A stretch of DNA of 64,000 nt from Pollenia angustigena (taxonomy: Eukaryota > Arthropoda > Insecta > Diptera > Polleniidae), in contig OV884059.1 in the NCBI GenBank assembly GCA_930367215.1, positions 35,889,882 through 35,953,881 of the forward strand. The letters run 5' to 3'. The stretch's first letter is position 1. The number at the start of each line of letters is the position of its first letter. Below are positions 32,442 to 43,115 of the stretch, piece after piece. A program made the translations under genes and the position numbers. Under the pieces are notes generated by a model. That model searched no databases and was not told the DNA's origin. It worked only from the letters and a program-made list of their open reading frames with translations.

Positions 32442-32879
32442 GTCTACAATAGACATGAAATGCTTAACATTAAGTGCTGGTTCACACAGGTCAAGTTTAC
32501 TTGAACAGTTTTATTTAAATTTTCTTTTGAACTTGCGTTCACGTTCATGCACAAAATTAATTTTTGTTTTCTTTTCCTTTAACTTTGTAGCTTTTTATTA
32601 TATTACGGATGAAAAAAGAAAAGAAAAATAAAAAAATGACTGGTACGGTCAAGTATGTACCCCTTTCCATTCTCTTTACCCCTCTCTCCTAAAAGCTCGA
32701 GACTTGAAGAGTCAAACTTGACCTGTGTGAACCAGCACTAACACTAAAATGATGTTAGTGTTAAGTATAGACTCATCATGTTTAAGGTTTTCTCATGTTA
32801 TAACACGGTTGTTAATGCAAATATTTTAACAACGCTTTTATAACATCATGTTATAACAGCAAATCATGTCAGTTGTAGC
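32442..32879. mobile_element. MITE with GTCTACAA...TTGTAGC ends, filled copy
   Basis: Second copy of the 25545-25715 element, carrying the 265-bp MITE at 32474-32738 in its left part. Arm similarity extends through GTTATAACACGGTTGTTAA. Confidence 0.8.
32474..32738. mobile_element. 265-bp MITE, GTGCTGGTTCACACAGG ends, TAA duplication
   Basis: GTGCTGGTTCACACAGGTCA is inverted at 32719-32738. TAA occurs on both sides (32471-32473, 32739-32741). The paralogue at 25545-25715 gives the empty site with one TAA, confirming the boundaries. Confidence 0.92.
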
Positions 32880-33431
32880 CGGGGAGTTACGTGTTCTCCA
32901 GCAATTATTGCGCCAATGTTCTGCCGATGTTTTTGCTTTTGCTATATATATCTTTGGTCTAGACCGGGCCATACAAGTACATTTTTAATTTGCTCGTTTT
33001 GAGAAAAATCGCCGAAAGTGTAACACTGGTTATAAATGACACTTTCATCATTTTTTTCTTTTGTTGTGCTTTTAATCAATTTTCTAGCAAATTTAACAAA
33101 ATAGAAAACCATTCTATAAAACAACGGTTAAAGTTATATAAAAATGTTTTCTAGTAAATTTTTTTATCAACATGTTGCAAACAGTAGGCGCGTATAAACT
33201 TTGAAATAGAAACCAAATAGTATTTATGATAACAGGTGAATAGAAAATTATATTTTAATATGTACATAACATCTAGCTAATTTTATATTACACACAACAA
33301 ATCGCTTCACATGCATGCATACATATAAATACATACATGTAGAGTATATTATATACCCTGTGTATTCCACAAACATTTTGTTAAGGGTGATGGCAAGGAG
33401 TAGTCAAGCGTTTATTAGATTAAAGGGCTTA

Positions 33432-33570
33432 ATTTAGTTTACCAACGCAGCTGCAAACAATACAAAAATTACATAGGGTGGTACAACATTGAAAAATAAA
33501 AAGAAAATATAATTGGAAAAAGTCTCGGAAACTTACAGTGTTCGTTAGCGAATCCACTGTATTAGAATAT
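33432..33570. repeat. Foldback-like element end fragment
   Basis: TAGTTTACCAACGCAGCTGC begins the same arm that opens the elements at 33578 and 34815, but it breaks off before the internal repeat. Confidence 0.6.
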
Positions 33571-33577
33571 CCGGCTT

Positions 33578-34719
33578 AAATCTAGTTTACCGACGCAGCT
33601 CCAAATAAAAAAAAAGTACCTAGGTAGATAGAAAATTAAACAATAAGAAGAAAAAATAAAATAAAAAAGTTGGCGGAAACGCTTAGTTTTCGAGTTATGG
33701 ACGTTTTAAGTTTTTATATAAAAGTGTGATTTTCCACTACATTTTTATCTTTATATGGTCAATATTGGTATCATTTTAAAGCTTTTGACTTAGCGAAGCC
33801 GGTACTTTTTATCCCAAAGAGGAGCAAATCCTTGCGCCCGGCCGAAGGCCGGCTATGCAGAGTAGCTTTACTTAGCGAAGCCGGTTCTTGCTATACCATA
33901 GAGGAGAAAATCCTTGCGGCCGGCCAAAGGCCGGCTATGCAGAGAAGCTTTAGTTAGCGAAGCCGGTATTTGTCATACCAAAGAGGAGGAAATCTTTGCG
34001 CACGGTCGAAGGCCTGCTATGCGGAGAAGCTTTAGTTAGCGAAGCCGGTATTTGTCATACCAAAGAGGAGCAAATCTTTGCGCCCGGCCGAAGGCCGGCT
34101 ATGCAGAGAAGCTTTACTTAGCGAAGCCGCTTTTTGCTATACCATAGAGGAGAAAATCCTTGCGCCCGGCAGAAGGCCGGCTATGCAGAGAAGCTTTAGT
34201 TAGCGAAGCCGGTATTAGTCATACCAAAAAGGAGCAAGTCTTTGCAGAGAAGCTTTACTTAGCGAAGCCGGTTTTTGCTATACCATAGAGGAGAAAGTCC
34301 TATACCATAGAGCCGAAGGTCGGAGTGTTTTCGTTTGCGACGCCCATGTTTATAATTTGATTACGTTTGTATTACACTTTTATTTAAATAAACTACATAC
34401 TAACCTGGTGCACTTCTGTAATATTTTGATGTAAAATGCAAGAATAATGTAATGTGAGGTAAAGAGATAGTAATTTTCAAATAAATTTTGTATATCTAAA
34501 AAGATATGGTCAAAAGCTTTGAAATAATACCAATATTGGCCATATAACGATAAAAATGTAGTGGAAAATCGGACCTTTATATAAAAACTTAAAACGTCCA
34601 TAACTTGAAAACTAAGCGTTTCCGCCAACTTTTTTATTATTTTTTCTTCTTATTTTTTAATTTTCTATCACCCTGGGTTCTTTTTTTTTTATTTGGAGCT
34701 GCGTCGGTAAACTAGATTT
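33578..34719. mobile_element. Foldback-like element 1 with 82-bp tandem core
   Basis: Arms of about 200 bases start AAATCTAGTTTACCGACGCA and are inverted at about 34500-34719; both contain TTCGAGTTATGGACGTTTT-like and ATATGGTCAATATTGGTATC words. Between them an 82-bp GC-richer unit (TAGCGAAGCCGG at 33791, 33873, 33955...) repeats about six times to 34330. Long inverted arms around tandem repeats are the hallmark of foldback/Galileo-type elements; no transposase is present. Confidence 0.8.
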
Positions 34720-34814
34720 GTTCCGAAAATCCTTGAGTCAGTGCGAAGGCCGTCTATCCAGAGAAGTTGAAGTTAGAAAAGCCGGTGTTGGTTTTTTAAT
34801 AAATTATTTGGCTT

Positions 34815-35615
34815 TAGTCCAGTTTACCAACGCAGCTCCAAATAAAAAAAAAGTACATAGGGTTATAGAAAATTGAAAAATAAGAAGAAAAAATAAAATG
34901 ACAAAATTCTCGGAAACGCATAGTTTCAGAGTTATGGACCTTTGAAGTTTTCATATAAATCTGCGATTTCCCACTACATTTTTGAACGTATATAGCCAAT
35001 ATTGGTATCATTTAAAAGCTTTTGAATAAATTTTTCTAGATATAAACATTTTATTTAAAAATTTTTAATCCATTAAGGAGCCGGCTATGCGGAGAAGCTT
35101 TATTTATCGAAGCCGGTGTTTGTTATACCATAGAGGAGAAAATCCCTGCGCCCGGCCGAAGGCCGGCTATGCAGAGAAGCTTAAGTTAGCGAATCCGGTA
35201 TTTGTCATACCATAGAGGAGAAAATCCTTGTGCCCGGCCGAAGGCCGGCTATGCAGAGAAGCTTTATTTAGAGAAGCTGGGGTTTATTTAATTACATTTT
35301 TATTACCTAGTGGACTTCCGTAACATTTTGATATAAATTTTGTAAAAACTGTATTAGGAGCTAAAGAGTTAAAAAGTTTTTAATAAATTTTGCATTTCCA
35401 GAAAGATCTGTTCAAATGCTTTCAAATAATACCAATATTGGCCATATACGTTCAGAAATGTAGAGGGAAATCGCAAGTTTATATGAAAACTTCAGAGGTC
35501 CTTAACTCGGAAACTATGCGTTTCCGAGAATTTTGGCATTTTTTTTTTATTTTTCGATTTTCTATTACCCTATGTCCTTTTTTTTTATTTGGAGCTGCGT
35601 TGGTAAACTGGACTT
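34815..35615. mobile_element. Foldback-like element 2
   Basis: The same arm design (AGTCCAGTTTACCAACGCAG, inverted to 35615) surrounds about 2.5 copies of the 82-bp unit at 35078-35285. Right-arm words GTTCAGAAATGTAGAGGG recur in the copies at 57000-57500. Confidence 0.8.
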
Positions 35616-36777
35616 GTTCCAATTATTTTTTTACTTTTATTGGAAAAAAACAAGTATTTACCTAGTGCACTTCCGTAAAATTTTGTAAAAACTGTAATGG
35701 GAGCAGGGGAGTAAACAATTTTTAAATACATTTTCTATATCTAGAAGGATTAATTCAAAAGTTTTCTGAAATTACTAACGATCTTCAACTTGCAACCAGC
35801 AGACAATCTTCATATTAGAATGTTTCCTTTTCCGGACTTTTTCACTTCCCTTGAAAGCGGGATTTATTTATTTCCCGACAAATCCCGAAAATTTGTCGCG
35901 AACAGAAAATTCATTGCATGTTGCACCCGTCATCGCTTAAAAAGCAAATTTCTTATTATTGAATTATATTTCTCTACGATGTTTGATTTGGTTATCATCG
36001 TCTGATATCTCATCTTTCACAATAAAAAAGAATAATACAATAAAAGTTTAAAAATTAACAAAGTTTTGTGTTTTTGTGGTATGATCTTATGAAAGTGTGC
36101 CAATTTGGTTGCACCCGTCATGCACTTTAAAGCTCTCTCGTGGCTATTTAATCGTTTCATATAAATTTTTGTAAATAGATAACAATATTATATAAAAAAT
36201 GTTTCCCCTTCTAGAAATAACTTAATTGCAAATGTGTTTCTTTCTATTAGTAAAAGACGTTTAAAGTCTCTAAATGTTGCACCCGTTCAGAATAGAATCG
36301 CCCATATGTAAATGCATTAAAAGTTTATATTTAATGCAAAGCCAACAAAACAAAATATTTCTTTGAAAAAAGGATTTCAGTACAGAATAAGCATTCACAG
36401 AATCGTTTGACAGCCTGTTTCTAATTTTTATCAAGAACAGTCCTGTCAATGAAACAACACGTTTCCTTTCTAATTATTTCACAATGCGTCGATCGACAAT
36501 GCAAGCGAACAAATATTGGATATACATTTGAATGCAGTTGCAGTTCTACTATACATATATCTAAAATGCTATGCACTTCATCGCCAAGACTATCCTCATT
36601 ATCATATTTTTTGGAATCGTATTGGAATTATATTTATTCAGCATATCTTGCGAAGTTACAAAAGAAGTGCAACATGTGCTATTTACATCCGTATAATTTA
36701 TACCTCATAATAGCATGCTTAGTAGTTCGCATTGCATTCTATTTAGTGGAGTTTATTATTTTTTTTTTTAATTCCCT
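35616..36777. other. No gene seen; GTTGCACCCGT repeated three times
   Basis: AT-rich sequence with several short open frames that look accidental. The GC-richer 11-mer GTTGCACCCGT occurs at 35920, 36108 and 36276, always in the + sense. Nothing else is recognised. Confidence 0.4.
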
Positions 36778-36857
36778 GTCTGCAGGATAGAAACCAGAGT
36801 CTCTGGCAGAAATCGAACGCTCAACCCCGGCGCTAATAGACTAGCTCACTACCAGAA
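36778..36857 (-). repeat. SINE tail fragment, second copy
   Basis: Shares GTCTGCAG, GAAACCAGAGTCTCTGGC and CAACCCCGGCGCT with the SINE at 13117-13212. The B-box region is mutated and the tRNA-like head is missing after CACTACCAG. Confidence 0.75.
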
Positions 36858-37564
36858 AATACTAGTTGGAATAAAATATTATTTAACGGTAATTTTATCT
36901 ATTGATATGTTAGGATTTATAAAAATCTTAAAAATATCCATATGTAAGACAAACGAGTTTTGTTGGCTATAGTAAATTGCATCATTTAATAATGAAAATA
37001 ATTTTCGAAAACTTTAAATTTATTCTTTTAAGAGCATCTTTTAATCTTTTTCAATAATCTATATATCGTCAGCTCAGAATTGGTTTGTCGCATATGCCAA
37101 AAAGTCGGAGTGGAGAAAAACGACAAAGAAGATTTACATGAAGATTTCTCAAATTGTACCCGATAGAATTTTTTTATATTTTTACCACTGCTTCCGGTAT
37201 ATGTTTTGAAGAAAAATGCAAATTTTTGGGCACTTTCATGAATAAAGTTAGAATTTAATAGTATTTTTTTGAAAATGAAAAATATCGTTTTGTGCCGCAT
37301 ACGCCACTTTTCTAAAAAAAAATTAAAAAAGTGGCTTTTTGTGCTGAATACGTATACTTATTGCTGTGTATTGAGTAACTTGTTGTTGAGATGAATTTTT
37401 TTTTTATAGTTTTTTTATTTAATTTTACTTATCAAAAAACAGAAAAAACTGTTCTACTGTTATGAAAAGTTACATAAAAAGCCACAAACAACTTAACTTA
37501 ACTTAAATAATGCAAAAGTAAAAAGAAAATTTAAAACTTAATATTGAGTAAATTTTTATAATAA

Positions 37565-39751
37565 CCCAGCAAAAAAAGACATGCAAAAGAAGTAGTAAAT
37601 TCATGGGTTCCGCGGATAATGCACTAATTCTTTTTAGGTGAAACATGCATGATTTTAACATTAGCGTGTCGTTGGCGAGCATGGGTTCACATTTAGGTAA
37701 ACGGCTCGTCATTAAAAATATTGCTTAGAACCAATGAAAGTTCAGTGATTAGATCGGGGTTTTCATTGATCTGGAATATTAACTGAATTGAGTGTAATTG
37801 AAAAGCAATGAATCTTTAATGATTTTAATACGTATTTTCATTGGTGCTTGATATTAATTTTTATATGCATTATTGGAATTTATTATAAATTAAATTTTTC
37901 CTTTTGTTTTCCCTATATAGTAGTAAGATTTTGACAACGGCGGGTAAATTTTACACAAACAAAATGCCTGTTGTTTTTTGTATTGTTGTAGAGGTAAGCA
38001 GACCTATTGGATAAGCCTTGATATACGCAATATAACAAATTTAAATACATATTAAAATTAAATGTATTTACATATGTATATTAGGGTGGCCGTTATTTTC
38101 TTTTTTTTTGATTTCTTATATTCTCCCCCACCAAATCGGTTCAGTTTTATGTAAAAAAAAATACAAAAAAATTTCGTAGCGATAAGTTGTGTTTTAGGGG
38201 GGGCGTCCGCCCCTCAAAGTTTGCCATCAAGCCATTTATTCAAATGTAATTTGTTTGCGTATGACTATCTCTTAAAAACAACATTTTACAAGAACATGAT
38301 ATATGGCAATATTTTAGCTCTTCTAGTCAACAACATTAGCCTCGAAGAAAGTTTTTTGCTAAAATTAATATTTAAGAAAATAATTAAGAAAATAACAACA
38401 AAATTCCAAACATTTTATATACGTTTTATATATATAAAAGAGGGATTTAATGTCAAGTGAACTAATTTTGAAATCGATGTCTTTCGATTTGGATGAAATT
38501 TGCACCAACGTTAGTCCTATTGAATAGTAGTTTAGACACAAATTTTCAACAACATCGGTCAAAAAGTTTTTGAGTTTGGGGGGGTCAGAGTTTGAAATTT
38601 TGGCCATATAGGTGTTCTTTCACATCCATGTAACTTATTACCAATTGGGGTTCAAAATTTGTCCCAAGCAGCTTAGATAGCTATTTGATCAATCTTTTTA
38701 AAAAACAAATTTTTTGTTTTTTTTTAATTTTTTAAAATTTTTTTTTTTAAATTTAAAACTTGGCAAAAAAAAAAATAAAAAAAAAAAGTTTTAAATATAA
38801 AAAAAATATGTAAAAAAATTTTTTAAAAAAACAAAAAATTTTTTTTAAAAGTGATTAAATAACTATCTAAGCTGCTTGAGACAAATTTTGCTAACCCCAA
38901 TTGGTAATAAGTTACATGGATGTGAAAGAACACCTATATGGCCAAAATTTCAAACTCTGACCCCCCCAAACTCAAAAACTTTTTGACCGATGTTGTTGAA
39001 AATTTGTGTCTAAACTACTATTCAATAGGACTAACGTTGGTGCAAATTTCATCCAAATCGAAAGACATCGATTTCAAAATTAGTTCACTTGACATTAAAT
39101 CCCTCTTTTATATATATAAAACGTATATAAAATGTTTGGAATTTTGTTGTTATTTTCTTAAATATTTTCTTAAATATTAATTTTAGCAAAAAACTTTCTT
39201 CGAGGCTAATGTTGTTGACTAGAAGAGCTAAAATATTGCCATATATCATGTTCTTGTAAAATGTTGTTTTTAAGAGATAGTCATATGCAAACAAATTACA
39301 TTTGAATAAATGGCTTAATGCAAACTTTGAGGGGCCGACGCCCCCCCCTAAAACACAACTTATCGCTACGAAATTTTTTTGTATTTTTTTTTTTTACATA
39401 AAACTGAACCGATTTGGGGGGGGGAGAATATGAGAAATCAAAAAAAAAAAAAGTTCTCCATACAACTAACGGCCACGCTAATGTATATATTAAAAAAAAT
39501 TTAACTCAATCATTAAAGTCAATTGTATATAATATTCGTCCCCTTTCAATCCTAAAAGAATACATAATTATAGTGAAAAATTGTAATTCCTACATAAGAG
39601 TTGAATGGGTGCATTGCATGTAATTTTTCATGGGTTCACTTATTTAAAATTTATTCGAATTTTGGAACGCATTGTTAATTCATTCAAGTAGTTAAGTGCT
39701 AAGGAAGTCATGAAAAAATCCCTTCTACTTGAACAACTTCAAAAGTTTTTT
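37565..39751. mobile_element. 2.19-kb insertion in copy A
   Basis: Defined by comparison with copy B, which reads ATAATAAGCTTTATC straight through. The insertion starts CCCAGCAAAAAAAGAC and ends near AAAAGTTTTTTGC, short partial inverted ends. It carries the hairpin element at 38084-39478. Confidence 0.75.
38084..39478. mobile_element. 1.4-kb near-perfect hairpin (giant palindromic MITE)
   Basis: Two arms of about 690 bases, 38084-38775 and 38790-39478, are inverted copies with very few differences; the same accidental 80-residue frame appears once in each arm with one residue changed. The ends are GGGTGGCCGTTA and TAACGGCCACGC, with TA on both sides (38082-38083, 39479-39480). The centre is A/T homopolymer-rich. 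No protein function is visible. A transcript would form a very long double-stranded stem. Confidence 0.92.
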
Positions 39752-39963
39752 GCTTTATCAATACGTGGAAGAAATATAAGCAAGTCTTTTATGTCTCTAT
39801 TTTTATCGCTGGAAATAAATGATGGTTTCGATATTTTCAAAACATTTGTCAACAAATTCTCAGGAGTTTTCAAACAATTTTTTGATGCAGACTTAACCAA
39901 AATTGCATTTTTATATTTTTCCTCTTTGGCAGAAGTTTTATAATATATACATAAATCATTATT

Positions 39964-40260
39964 TTAACTGTATAGGATTACTTTAATTTTAGCAAAAGGG
40001 ACTTTTCGAAAGTCCATTTTATTTGCTTCCAACGAGTATGTGCGAAAATTTTTCGGAAGCATTTCCATAACTTTAAGTTTTATTTTATTATTTGGCATTG
40101 TTTTAAGCAAATTTAGTAAATGAAGAGGACTATGAATTTCAATATTCTTTAAGTACCGGTCAATAACACCATGGACACAGTCCACTTCTTGAATTAAAGA
40201 ATGTTCTGGTTCTGAAGACTTTTGTATTACAGCATCAATATTATTTTGTTTAAAGAACAT
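39964..40260 (-). pseudogene. ATATCGTC-family protein, longest open fragment (copy A)
   Basis: A 98-residue minus frame, FFKQNNIDAVIQKSSEPEHS... through EVDCVHGVIDRYLKNIEIHS to KVPFAKIKVI. The same segment is recognisable in copies B (48640-48830) and C (22150-22260). No catalytic motif of a known transposase superfamily could be identified. It is the most conserved coding piece of the family in this window. Confidence 0.6.
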
Positions 40261-40917
40261 TTTGATTTTTATTTTGAGGTACGCAAGAATCGCTTATAAC
40301 GTCAAAGTTTTAATAAGTGGACAATCTTTTATTAATTCATTTAAAATTTTAATTTAAGCACTAGCAATATTGTTACCACTCCGACCTCTATGAGCTTCCG
40401 TCAAAAAGGCACAATAAGTAAAAGTTGGTATATATGACATAATATTGGTTGCTGTAAGATTAAACATATGTAATTTTCGTTTGTAGTAAAATTTTAAAGC
40501 ATTTCCCTTAGGTAGGCTAGAAACACAAATAATAGCAAACCGTACACTTGGTTGGGTCCATTATAAAACTATTTTTCACAAATTTATTTTCTTGTCATTT
40601 TAATTTGCTTTTGCTTTAACTACTTTTTTTTCTTACGTCAATGCAGCAAAGCAACAGTAAAATTTATTTTGTACGTTTTTGTATGAATAATTTGCTTCAA
40701 TCGCCAAACAATGGCTTGTAGAGCAAAACAGTACTTAAAAAATTTTGAAACAGTTGATATGCAGCAAAATTAGTGCTTTATATCTCAGAAACCATAAAAA
40801 TTTTCGCGAAACAGGGTTTTGATTTAAAAAGAGGGTATTAAAAAAATATATTCCTCATACCTAACTCATTTTTTTTTAAATGGTCGGTAGGTCAAACCAG
40901 TAATGAACTGACGATAT

Positions 40918-42043
40918 ATAAAAGAAAGTAGCGTTAGTAACTACGTTTATAACTAAAGAACGGCTGGACTGATGTCGATGATTCGTACCAATTCGAAATG
41001 GTTTCTGACCAAGAAGAATAGCAAAAAAATCTAAAATAGGTGGCGCCATTGAAAATTACTCAGTATGAATTAAATCGTAAACTCTGCATTTGACGATGCT
41101 ATGAGTTTTAGCAAAGTTGTTGTGCATGAGCCGGCGAAGGTTTATAAGTTGATATGACCAATTTCAGACAGGTGGCGCCACTGAAAAATTACTCGAAATG
41201 AGTTAAATCATAAACTGTGCATTTGATCATGCTATGATCTTTAGCACAGCTGTTGAGCATTGCCATACAAAGGTTTCTAGGTTGGTATGACCAATTTCCG
41301 ATAGGCGGCACCATTGAAAATTACTCAAAATAAATTATATCATTTGATCATGCTATGGTCTTAAGTAAAGTTGTTGCGCATGTGCCGGCAAAGGTTTCTA
41401 TGTTGGTATAAGCAATTTTCGACAAGAAGTGCCATTGAAAATGAAACAAATCGTAAGCTATGCAATTGATCATGCTTTGATCTGTTAGCAAAAAAATGTC
41501 TTAAATATTCCAGAAAAAAGAAATTATAAAGAAAATTCATTTTCTCATACATTTTGCGAGTGCTAAAAGGAAAGTTTAAAGGAGAGGAAGTTCTCATTCC
41601 GAGAATTCCAATGATCCTAACCGATATGCCATTCGAGTTTAAACGAATACAATTTCCAATTCGTCTCGCATTCGCCATGACAATCAACAAATCCCAGGGG
41701 CAATCATTGAGTGTTTGTGGCCTAAATTTGGAGAACGACTGTTTTTCACACGGTCAACTCTATGTCGCATGTTCCCGTGTCGGAAAGCCATACTCTTTGT
41801 TCATTTTCGCACCTGACAACAAAACGAAAAATATTGTTTATCACAAAGTGCTTTAATGATATTCTCTTAACTTATTCAATAGTTTACTTATAATTCACAT
41901 TTTCATATTCTTTTTTTTTTTTTTGTAAATAAAGATAAATTATCTGCACCGAATATTACCTGTACCTGATTCTGTATCTGTATTTTTAATATACACAAAA
42001 ACAATACTTTTCTAGGAAAAACAACGTTTGCCGGGTCAGCTAG
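40918..42043 (+). mobile_element. Helitron with helicase C-terminal fragment
   Basis: The right end GTTTGCCGGGTCAGCTAG (CTAG at 42040-42043, next base T) is a Helitron 3' terminus. The left side starts with ATATAAAAGAAAG... and AAAGAACGGCTGG..., like known Helitron 5' regions, directly at the end of copy A. A GGTGGCGCCA-TTGAAAATTACTC block repeats about every 130 bases (41038, 41168, 41300). It encodes the helicase tail at 41556-41856. Confidence 0.8.
41556..41856 (+). pseudogene. Helitron Rep/helicase, C-terminal end (Pif1-like)
   Basis: About 100 residues, RVLKGKFKGEEVLIPRIPMI, then AFAMTINKSQGQSL (helicase motif V/VI region) and GQLYVACSRVGKP, ending NIVYHKVL. This is the well-conserved end of the Helitron Pif1-family helicase. 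The Rep nuclease and helicase motifs I-III are absent upstream, so only the tail survives. Confidence 0.92.
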
Positions 42044-42270
42044 TGTTTAATAATTTTGAATTTTTCAATATCTTAATCAGCCATTTCACATTACATACTT
42101 AATTCCGTATTAAATGCTGACAATACCAGAATAAAAATTGTATACTACAAAGCGTGAGGGTCTTTTTTGTTTGTATTGTAAATTTAACAAAGCGTTTACA
42201 TTTGCCAGTACTGGCAAGACAGTAGTAATACATGCAAACTTTTTTACAAATCCTTGCTAACTCTTCCAAC

Positions 42271-42525
42271 CAAGGTATTTTTATAGCAGGTAGCCGCGAG
42301 ATTACAACAATTGTGCAATAAAACAAACAACAGGGCTTTTTATTGTTGTTATGTGATTCAAACTGTCAAACAGCAAAGGGGTTGATAAGAGAAAAAAGGC
42401 AAAAGATAAAGAAAAAAACTTGTTTACATGTTTACTATACAACATTTGACAGTTCGTATCACAAAACAAGCAAATAAAAAATAAACAGCTGGCTTTCCGA
42501 GACTACCTGCTATAAATATACCTTG
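42271..42525. mobile_element. CAAGG-family MITE, copy 4 (255 bp)
   Basis: Ends CAAGGTATTTTTATAGCAGG and inverse. 8-bp duplication CTTCCAAC (42263-42270, 42526-42533). A second, inverted and truncated copy starts at 42745. Confidence 0.9.
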
Positions 42526-42537
42526 CTTCCAACTATC

Positions 42538-42732
42538 CAAGGCGAATTGACTAGAAGGTGAGGTCAACTCTACAACTACAATGCTTCTGTGTTCGGGTTG
42601 TCAAAAATATTGCTTGTAAAAAAACAGGTTTGTTTGCATAAAAAACTTGTTTGTATACAAACTTTGACAAGTCGACCACCGAAAAAAACACCATATGTTG
42701 ACTTGACCCCAACTTCTAGTCAATTCGCCTTG
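42538..42732. mobile_element. CAAGG-family MITE, copy 5, at the centre of a palindrome
   Basis: 195-bp element with CAAGGCGAATTGACTAGAAG ends. Instead of a direct duplication, its flanks are inverted: CTTCCAACTATC on the left, GATAGTTGGAAG on the right, continuing into an inverted partial copy of the neighbouring MITE (42745-42826). Confidence 0.85.
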
Positions 42733-43115
42733 GATAGTTGGAAGCAAGGTATATTTATAGCAGGTAGTCTCGGAAAGCCAGCTGTTTATTTTTTATTTGC
42801 TTGTTTTGTGATACGAACTGTCTAGCAAATTTTGCAGACAGTAAAATTGGACAGTGATTTGACATTTGCTAACAGTAATCTGAAGTTTTGTTATCAAAAG
42901 GGGAAAAAATCAAAATGTAACAAAAAATAACATATTTTGCTTTGATTTCTTATATTTTAGTTAAGTGTTATGTTTGTTAACACAATATGGTTATTTTAAG
43001 CTGTTTTTAAGTTTGTTTAGTTCATATAAAACACGTTTAGCTGGACTGCAACATTCATGTTTAACATAATTTTAAAAGTGAACTGTCTTACTGTCTGGAC
43101 GCCTACGTCACGAAG

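Larger units (their letters stand above)
37063..40917 (-). mobile_element. ATATCGTC-family DNA transposon, copy A
   Basis: Ends ATATCGTCAGCTCAGAATTGG (37063) and CCAGTAATGAACTGACGATAT (to 40917). Minus-strand coding remnants include IQEVDCVHGVIDRYLKNIE and NFRTYSLEANKMDFRKVPFA (39964-40260). It is collinear, in inverse orientation, with copy B. A 2.19-kb insertion (37565-39751) absent from B contains the 1.4-kb hairpin. Net length about 1.67 kb. Confidence 0.85.

Noticed and set aside
33790..34330. CRISPR-like array
   Set aside because: Regular repeats, but the whole 82-bp unit is repeated without variable spacers, in an insect genome, between inverted arms.
38365..39180. Two 80-residue proteins encoded in opposite directions
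   Set aside because: They are the same frame read once from each arm of the hairpin, with no family similarity; chance frames in a palindromic element.
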